20,840 nucleotides of DNA from GCA-020356105 sp964347475. GTDB lineage: Bacteria > Pseudomonadota > Alphaproteobacteria > UBA8366 > JADFVY01. The notes beneath the pieces were generated by a model. It searched no databases. It worked only from the letters and a program-made list of their open reading frames with translations, and was not told the origin of the DNA. The position numbers and the translations under genes were made by a program. Positions 16,939 through 20,840 of this stretch are shown piece by piece; position 1 is the first letter of the stretch, and every line of letters starts with the position of its first letter. The stretch covers positions 1 through 20,840 of the forward strand of contig CAYFYY010000078.1 of assembly GCA_964347475.1 (NCBI GenBank). The letters run 5' to 3'.

Positions 16939-16951
16939 CTTAATATGAGGG
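16915..16951. repeat. Inverted repeat CCCTCAT/ATGAGGG upstream of luxR
   Basis: Perfect 7-bp arms at 16915-16921 and 16945-16951 are separated by 23 bases. The arms enclose an AT-rich patch that contains TTCCTTGGAA, itself nearly palindromic. Located about 65-100 bases before the luxR start, it is a candidate operator. It does not look like a terminator, since the loop is long and no T-tract follows. Confidence 0.45.
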
Positions 16952-17009
16952 CGAGTGCACGCGCGCCGTAACCCTTAGTTGCGCATACGATCGCGCGAAC
17001 TGGGACGCA

Positions 17010-17870
17010 TCAATGCATAGCGTCCGCGAGGAACGATGCGAGAAGGGCGTTGAATTCGCGCGGCCGGTCCAGGAACGGCGCGTGCCCGCAGCCCTCCATG
17101 ACCTGCACGGCGTCCCGCCACAGGCCGGCGTAGCGCAGCGACAGGAGATAGCGCCGGCTGACGAACGGATCGTCGTCGCCGATGACGACAGCCAGCGGGA
17201 TCGGTGATGTTTCGGCAATTCGCCGCGCGTCGATGCCCAGTCCCGCCATCGCGTGGCGCATCATGTACCAGCGCGCCCGGCCATCGGTCCGCCTTGCCAT
17301 CGCGCGCACGGCGGACATCCGCTCGATGGCAGGCCCGCAGCAGGCGCGGGCGTAGGCATCAGCCTCGGCGGGAGCGGCGTCCCGCTGGCCGGCGAATGCC
17401 ATCAACGGCGACGCCAGAAAGGCTTCGCTCAACGCGTCGGGGCCGGGCGATACCGGCGGGGTGCCGACGATCATCAGGCCGCACAGGCCGCGCCAGCGTG
17501 CCATCAGCTCGAGGCCGACATGGCCGCCGAGAGACCAGCCGAGAGCCGCCCCGGCGTTAACGCCAAGCGCGTCCAGGACCTCCTGCGCCAGCTCAGCGTA
17601 TGCGGGGATGCTGTACGACCTCTCGGGATCGCGGGCGTCCGCCGAGGCGCCATGCCCCGGCAGGTCGAAGGCAATCATCCGGTAACGAGCCGCCAGAGGG
17701 GAATCAAACTGGCCCGCGAAGGCCTGCCAGCACATCGAATTCCCGTGGATCAGCAGGAGTGCTTGCGCCGTCGCGCCGCTGTCGACGACCGCGACCGTGC
17801 CATGGGACGTTGCCAAGCTCCGCTCGATCAGGTTAATCGGCCGGCACTCCGGTTCCCCGCCGCCGGTCAT
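17010..17870 (-). CDS. Alpha/beta fold hydrolase
   Basis: A 286-residue hydrolase of the alpha/beta fold. It shows the oxyanion loop HGN (42-44), the strand AFDLPGHGAS, the nucleophile elbow GWSLGGH with Ser113, a probable catalytic Asp234 in GDDDPFV and His263 in GCGHAPFLDRP. No signal peptide is evident. The ATG at 17870 is taken as start because similarity to the family begins just after it. A GTG at 17942 would add 24 residues of unlikely composition, and no strong ribosome binding site is visible for either. It lies between folD (78 bases upstream) and luxR (158 bases downstream), all on the same strand. The substrate is unknown. Some members of this fold are acyl-homoserine lactonases, so the position next to luxR is suggestive only. 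Confidence 0.85.
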   Translation of the reverse strand: MTGGGEPECRPINLIERSLATSHGTVAVVDSGATAQALLLIHGNSMCWQAFAGQFDSPLAARYRMIAFDLPGHGASADARDPERSYSIPAYAELAQEVLDALGVNAGAALGWSLGGHVGLELMARWRGLCGLMIVGTPPVSPGPDALSEAFLASPLMAFAGQRDAAPAEADAYARACCGPAIERMSAVRAMARRTDGRARWYMMRHAMAGLGIDARRIAETSPIPLAVVIGDDDPFVSRRYLLSLRYAGLWRDAVQVMEGCGHAPFLDRPREFNALLASFLADAMH

Positions 17871-17948
17871 GATAGCAAGCGAAAGTGGTTTGTCGGCACG
17901 AAATCCCGATCGCAGTGCGGCCGATCGCCATCGCCCTGCCACGGCGCG

Positions 17949-18842
17949 CTATAGGGCCGGTTCCGCGATACCTCTCTGCCGGCAGGCCGCGACCACCGTA
18001 TTGCGGAGCAGAACCGCAATGGTCATGGGGCCGACGCCACCGGGAACCGGGGTGATCGCTGCCGCCCACTCCTTCGCACCGGCGAAGTCCACGTCGCCTA
18101 CGATCTTTGGCCGATCGCCCCCGGAATCGATCCGGTTGATGCCGACGTCGATGACGGCGGCGCCCGGCTTGATCCAGTCGCCCTTGATCATTTGCGGCCG
18201 GCCGACCGCCGCCACCAGGATGTCGGCACGCCGGCAGACACCGGGCAGGTCGCGCGTCCGGGAATGGGCGACCGTCACCGTGCAGTTCGCGCCGAGCAGG
18301 AGCTGCGCCATCGGCTTGCCGACGATGTTGGAACGGCCGACGATCACCGCTTCCAGGCCGGTCAGGTCGCCCAGCCGGTCCTGCAGCAGCATCAGGCAGC
18401 CGAGCGGCGTGCATGGCACCATCGCCTTGCCGCCGGTCGCCAGCCGCCCGGCGTTGACGACGTGGAAGCCGTCGACGTCCTTGGCCGGGTCGATGGCGTC
18501 GATCACCGCCTGCTCGTCGATCTGGTCGGGCAGGGGCAGCTGGACCAGGATGCCGTGAACCTGCGGGTCCGCGTTGAGGGATGCGATCAGCGACAGCAAC
18601 GCGTCCTGCGAGGTGTCCGCCGGCAGGGTGTGCTGGAAGCTGTTCATCCCGGTTTCCTCGGTCTGCTTGCCCTTCGAGCGGACGTAGATCTGGCTCGCCG
18701 GGTTCTCTCCGACCAGCACAACCGCGAGGCCCGGTGTCAGATCGTGGTTCGATTTCAGATCCGCGACCACCGCGGCGATACGACCGCGCAGGGCGGCCGC
18801 GAATGCCTTGCCATCGATGACCTTCGGATCGACACCGCTCAT
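17949..18842 (-). CDS. folD: Bifunctional methylenetetrahydrofolate dehydrogenase/cyclohydrolase
   Basis: A 297-residue protein, normal for FolD. It interconverts 5,10-methylene-, 5,10-methenyl- and 10-formyl-tetrahydrofolate in one-carbon metabolism, using NADP. Signature residues are Tyr53 and Lys57 in YVRSKGK, Gln101 in GILVQLPLP, KDVDGFH near 121-127, the nucleotide-binding VGRSNIVGKP and the C-terminal TPVPGGVGPMT. The start at 18842 overlaps the stop of the upstream yggU-like gene as ATGA and has AAAGGA seven bases before it; an ATG two codons earlier lies too close to that site. It is the last gene of a yggT-yggU-folD group. Confidence 0.97.
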   Translation of the reverse strand: MSGVDPKVIDGKAFAAALRGRIAAVVADLKSNHDLTPGLAVVLVGENPASQIYVRSKGKQTEETGMNSFQHTLPADTSQDALLSLIASLNADPQVHGILVQLPLPDQIDEQAVIDAIDPAKDVDGFHVVNAGRLATGGKAMVPCTPLGCLMLLQDRLGDLTGLEAVIVGRSNIVGKPMAQLLLGANCTVTVAHSRTRDLPGVCRRADILVAAVGRPQMIKGDWIKPGAAVIDVGINRIDSGGDRPKIVGDVDFAGAKEWAAAITPVPGGVGPMTIAVLLRNTVVAACRQRGIAEPAL

Positions 18843-19162
18843 TCCCATGTCCTTTCCCAATCCTCGAGCCGGGCGAGCACCGCATCCGGCGTTCCGCAAG
18901 CCAGCACGACCTTACGCCGCGACGTCGCGCCCGAGACCACAGAAAGCGACGTTTTCGGCAGTTTCCACGCCTTCGCGAGGAGCTTGAGCAGGGCGGCGTT
19001 GGCCTTGCCTGCCTGCGGCGCCGCGGTGACGGACACCCGGAGCACGGATGATCCGTCGGACTGCCGCTCGATGGCCCGGATCCGGTTCGCCGAGGCCTTC
19101 GGCGTCAGCCGGATTGCGACCAGCACGCCGTCCGGCGTCGTCCGGAACGGGGTTGCCGGCAT
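18839..19162 (-). CDS. YggU/DUF167 family protein
   Basis: A 107-residue cytoplasmic protein of the DUF167 (YggU) family, recognised by LTPKASANRI near residue 19, VSVTAAPQAGKANAALLKLLA in the middle (positions 44-64) and LSVVSGATSRRKVV. Family members adopt a small alpha/beta fold and their function is not established. The stop overlaps the folD start by ATGA, and the start lies 13 bases after the yggT stop. The yggT-yggU adjacency is common in proteobacteria, supporting the call. Confidence 0.9.
   Translation of the reverse strand: MPATPFRTTPDGVLVAIRLTPKASANRIRAIERQSDGSSVLRVSVTAAPQAGKANAALLKLLAKAWKLPKTSLSVVSGATSRRKVVLACGTPDAVLARLEDWERTWE
18850..18855 (-). promoter_or_regulatory. Ribosome binding site that fixes the folD start
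   Basis: AAAGGA on the minus strand lies seven bases before the ATG at 18842 and inside the end of the upstream gene. It is only one base from the alternative ATG at 18848, which argues against that start. Confidence 0.6.
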
Positions 19163-19175
19163 CGGCCGGGCCGGA

Positions 19176-19469
19176 TCAGGCCAGCATCTGCAAATTGAAC
19201 CAGATCACCGAGTATCGGACGAAATAGAGAAGCAGGATCAGGATCACCGGGGATATGTCGATCTGCATCCGCGGCATGCGGCGCCGGATCGGCTTCAGCG
19301 CCGGTTCCGTGATCCGGTAAAGCATGTCGTAGATCATGTAGACCAGCCGGTTCCGCAGATTGACGACCTCGAACCCGACCAGCCAGCCCAGGATCACATG
19401 GGCGATGACGAACATCACGTAAATCTCGATGGCGCTGGCAATCAGCCACACAATGGGGTTCAGGGCCAT
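19176..19469 (-). CDS. YggT family integral membrane protein
   Basis: A 97-residue protein with two hydrophobic helices (about residues 5-31 and 73-92) and the family motif YRITEPALKPIRRRMP between them. It contains one YggT repeat, where the E. coli protein has two. YggT proteins are inner-membrane proteins linked to osmotic tolerance and, in some lineages, to cell-division or envelope gene clusters; the exact role is unknown. A GGAAGGA ribosome binding site lies just upstream of the ATG. It is the first gene of the yggT-yggU-folD group and diverges from tRNA-Ala. Confidence 0.9.
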   Translation of the reverse strand: MALNPIVWLIASAIEIYVMFVIAHVILGWLVGFEVVNLRNRLVYMIYDMLYRITEPALKPIRRRMPRMQIDISPVILILLLYFVRYSVIWFNLQMLA

Positions 19470-19514
19470 GATCCTTCCAACTCGCCTTCCATAGCAGTCC
19501 GCGCGGCGCCCGCG

Positions 19515-19543
19515 ACACTACAGCCAAGGCGCAGGTACGGCAA
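19515..19543 (-). promoter_or_regulatory. Weak candidate promoter for yggT
   Basis: TTGCCG (19543-19538) and TAGTGT (19520-19515) on the minus strand have a 17-base spacer. The -10 is poor. The predicted leader to the yggT ATG would be about 40 bases. Confidence 0.3.
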
Positions 19544-19589
19544 GTGGGAGGACGGCCGGCCGGCGCAAGGCGCCACACGCAGGCGATGC

Positions 19590-19618
19590 TTGACAGGCGC
19601 TCCCTTCGACCACATATT
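19590..19618 (+). promoter_or_regulatory. Candidate promoter of tRNA-Ala
   Basis: A perfect -35 TTGACA at 19590-19595 is followed after 17 bases by CATATT at 19613-19618. A second -10-like hexamer, CATAAT at 19639-19644, is closer to the tRNA and would start transcription about 6 bases before it. Either could be used. Confidence 0.5.
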
Positions 19619-19656
19619 CCGCCTCGCCCGGCGGGGCGCATAATACGCACCCTCGT

Positions 19657-19732
<76 letters not shown>

Positions 19733-19977
19733 CTTCTCCCGGCAACGCCACTGTTCAACAGGATCTCGACCCGCAGCCAGGGGCAGCCCGGGTTGTCCCG
19801 TGCATCGGTCGGTTCGGAACCGCCGGCCAGGCAAGGCTGCCGGCGCAGCCACGGCGTTGGGAAGGCACGCAGCCGCCGCGGCGCCGGCCAGCTTGACAAT
19901 GCCTTTGAGGGGGTGGGAAGGTTTTTCACAGTTCCGGTGGCGTAACGAAGCCGAGACGGTGGAGAAGCGGCGGTTCG

Positions 19978-20840
19978 ATGAGCGCGAAACCCAATGCAGC
20001 GATCTATTATGCCCCCGAGGCCTTCGATACGTCGCGCAGCAGGTTGCTGGGCCGCCGCGCGGCCGGCGAAGGGTTCCTCGACGCCTTCGTCCGGCACGGG
20101 AAGGTCGACTGCCTTCATGGCTACTGCCGCACGCGCGAGGATTTCGGCAGTTTCCGGAACTTCGTTGCGAGGGTTGCCGACTCCGATCGCAAGACCGCCT
20201 GGATTCCGTTCGGCCAGCTGGACCAGATCGGGCAGACGGGATGCCTGTTCATCGGCGGGCCGGGCATCGCGGATCTGGCATGGCAGCGCCGTCACCTGGA
20301 CCCGCGGGCATACAGTCTCTGCGGGATAACCCATACGACGGCGTCGCACGCCGTCATGGACGCCATCGGCACCCTGCCGATCGCGCCGGTACAACCTTGG
20401 GATGCAATCATCTGTACCTCGAGCGTCGTCAGGAAAACGATCGAACATGTTCTGGATGGCTGGCAGGACTATCTCGGCGCACGGCTCGGCGCAAAGGCCC
20501 TGGTGCCGCCGGAACTTCCCGTCATCCCCCTCGGCGTCGACTGCGCACGTTTCGAGCGGACGCCGGAAACGAAAAAGAAACGGCACGAGCTGCGCCGCGA
20601 GAACGGCATCGCGGACGGTGACCTGGCCGTGCTCTTTCTGGGCCGCCTGAGCTTTCATGCCAAGGCGCATCCGCTGCCTATGTACCTTGCGCTCGAGCGC
20701 GCGGCACAACAGCTCCAACAGCGCATTCACCTGATCCAGGTGGGCTGGTTCGCAAACGAGTACATCGAGGGTGCCTTTCGCGAGGGCGCCAAGCGCTATT
20801 GCCCTTCGGTAAACGCGATCTTCCTCGACGGCCGGCGACC
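19978..20840 (+). CDS. Glycosyltransferase, probably GT4-like (3' end outside window)
   Basis: An open frame from the ATG at 19978 runs without a stop to the right edge (287 codons visible). The product starts MSAKPNAAIYYAPEAFDTS. It has a GGPGIADLAW segment near residue 93, ITHTTASH near 118, a WDAIICTSSVVRKTI segment near 142, then PVIPLGVDCARFER followed by LAVLFLGRLSFHAKAHPLPM. This is the layout at the domain junction of family-4-type retaining glycosyltransferases: a possible acceptor domain, then the nucleotide-sugar domain beginning at the FLGRLS strand. GGAGAAG lies about 10 bases before the ATG. The 245 bases between the tRNA and this gene hold no gene I can support. The sugar and the acceptor are unknown. 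Confidence 0.8.
   Translation, partial: MSAKPNAAIYYAPEAFDTSRSRLLGRRAAGEGFLDAFVRHGKVDCLHGYCRTREDFGSFRNFVARVADSDRKTAWIPFGQLDQIGQTGCLFIGGPGIADLAWQRRHLDPRAYSLCGITHTTASHAVMDAIGTLPIAPVQPWDAIICTSSVVRKTIEHVLDGWQDYLGARLGAKALVPPELPVIPLGVDCARFERTPETKKKRHELRRENGIADGDLAVLFLGRLSFHAKAHPLPMYLALERAAQQLQQRIHLIQVGWFANEYIEGAFREGAKRYCPSVNAIFLDGRR

Noticed and set aside
19751..19761. Palindrome CTGTTCAACAG shortly after tRNA-Ala
   Set aside because: An 11-base palindrome with a one-base centre cannot form a stable terminator hairpin, and no T-tract follows.
19893..19898. TTGACA upstream of the glycosyltransferase
   Set aside because: A perfect -35 hexamer, but nothing resembling a -10 at 16-19 bases downstream, so no promoter is called.

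Overview
The window reads as chromosomal DNA of a GC-rich alphaproteobacterium. This is inferred from the strong GC bias, the tightly packed operons with 4-base ATGA start/stop overlaps, the TamA/TamB pair, NnrU-family proteins, the LuxR/LuxI type and the YggT-YggU-FolD order. No species can be named from the sequence alone. No insertion sequence, CRISPR array, phage gene or integrase was seen.

Layout. (1) 197-3247, plus strand: a three-gene operon of a D-2-hydroxyacid dehydrogenase resembling (S)-sulfolactate dehydrogenase, a PEP mutase/isocitrate lyase superfamily enzyme carrying the phosphonopyruvate-hydrolase form of the signature (EDKX5TS), and a YbfB/YjiJ-type MFS transporter. (2) 3353-4567, plus strand: argG behind its own candidate promoter. 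(3) 7077-4585, minus strand: three lipoproteins in a row, the middle one an M48 metalloprotease with a TPR-like tail. (4) 13364-7187, minus strand: tamA-tamB, the outer-membrane/periplasm-spanning translocation and assembly module. (5) 14833-13428, minus strand: two tandem NnrU-family membrane proteins. (6) 16851-14887, minus strand: luxR, a lux box, luxI and two small helical proteins of unknown function. (7) 17870-17010, minus strand: an alpha/beta hydrolase. (8) 19469-17949, minus strand: yggT, yggU (DUF167) and folD. (9) 19657-19732, plus strand: tRNA-Ala(CGC). (10) 19978 to the right edge, plus strand: a glycosyltransferase cut by the window end.

The two places most likely to hold something undescribed are the left operon and the quorum-sensing block. 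The left operon could oxidise a 3-phosphono- or 3-sulfo-substituted lactate to the pyruvate analogue and then cleave it. The quorum-sensing block has a near-consensus lux box, normally conserved tryptophans replaced in both LuxI (position 34) and LuxR (position 57), and two co-oriented small ORFs directly after luxI. All genes from yggT (19469) down to the last lipoprotein (4585) lie on the minus strand, so read-through from the lux promoter toward the nnrU and tam genes is possible but not shown.
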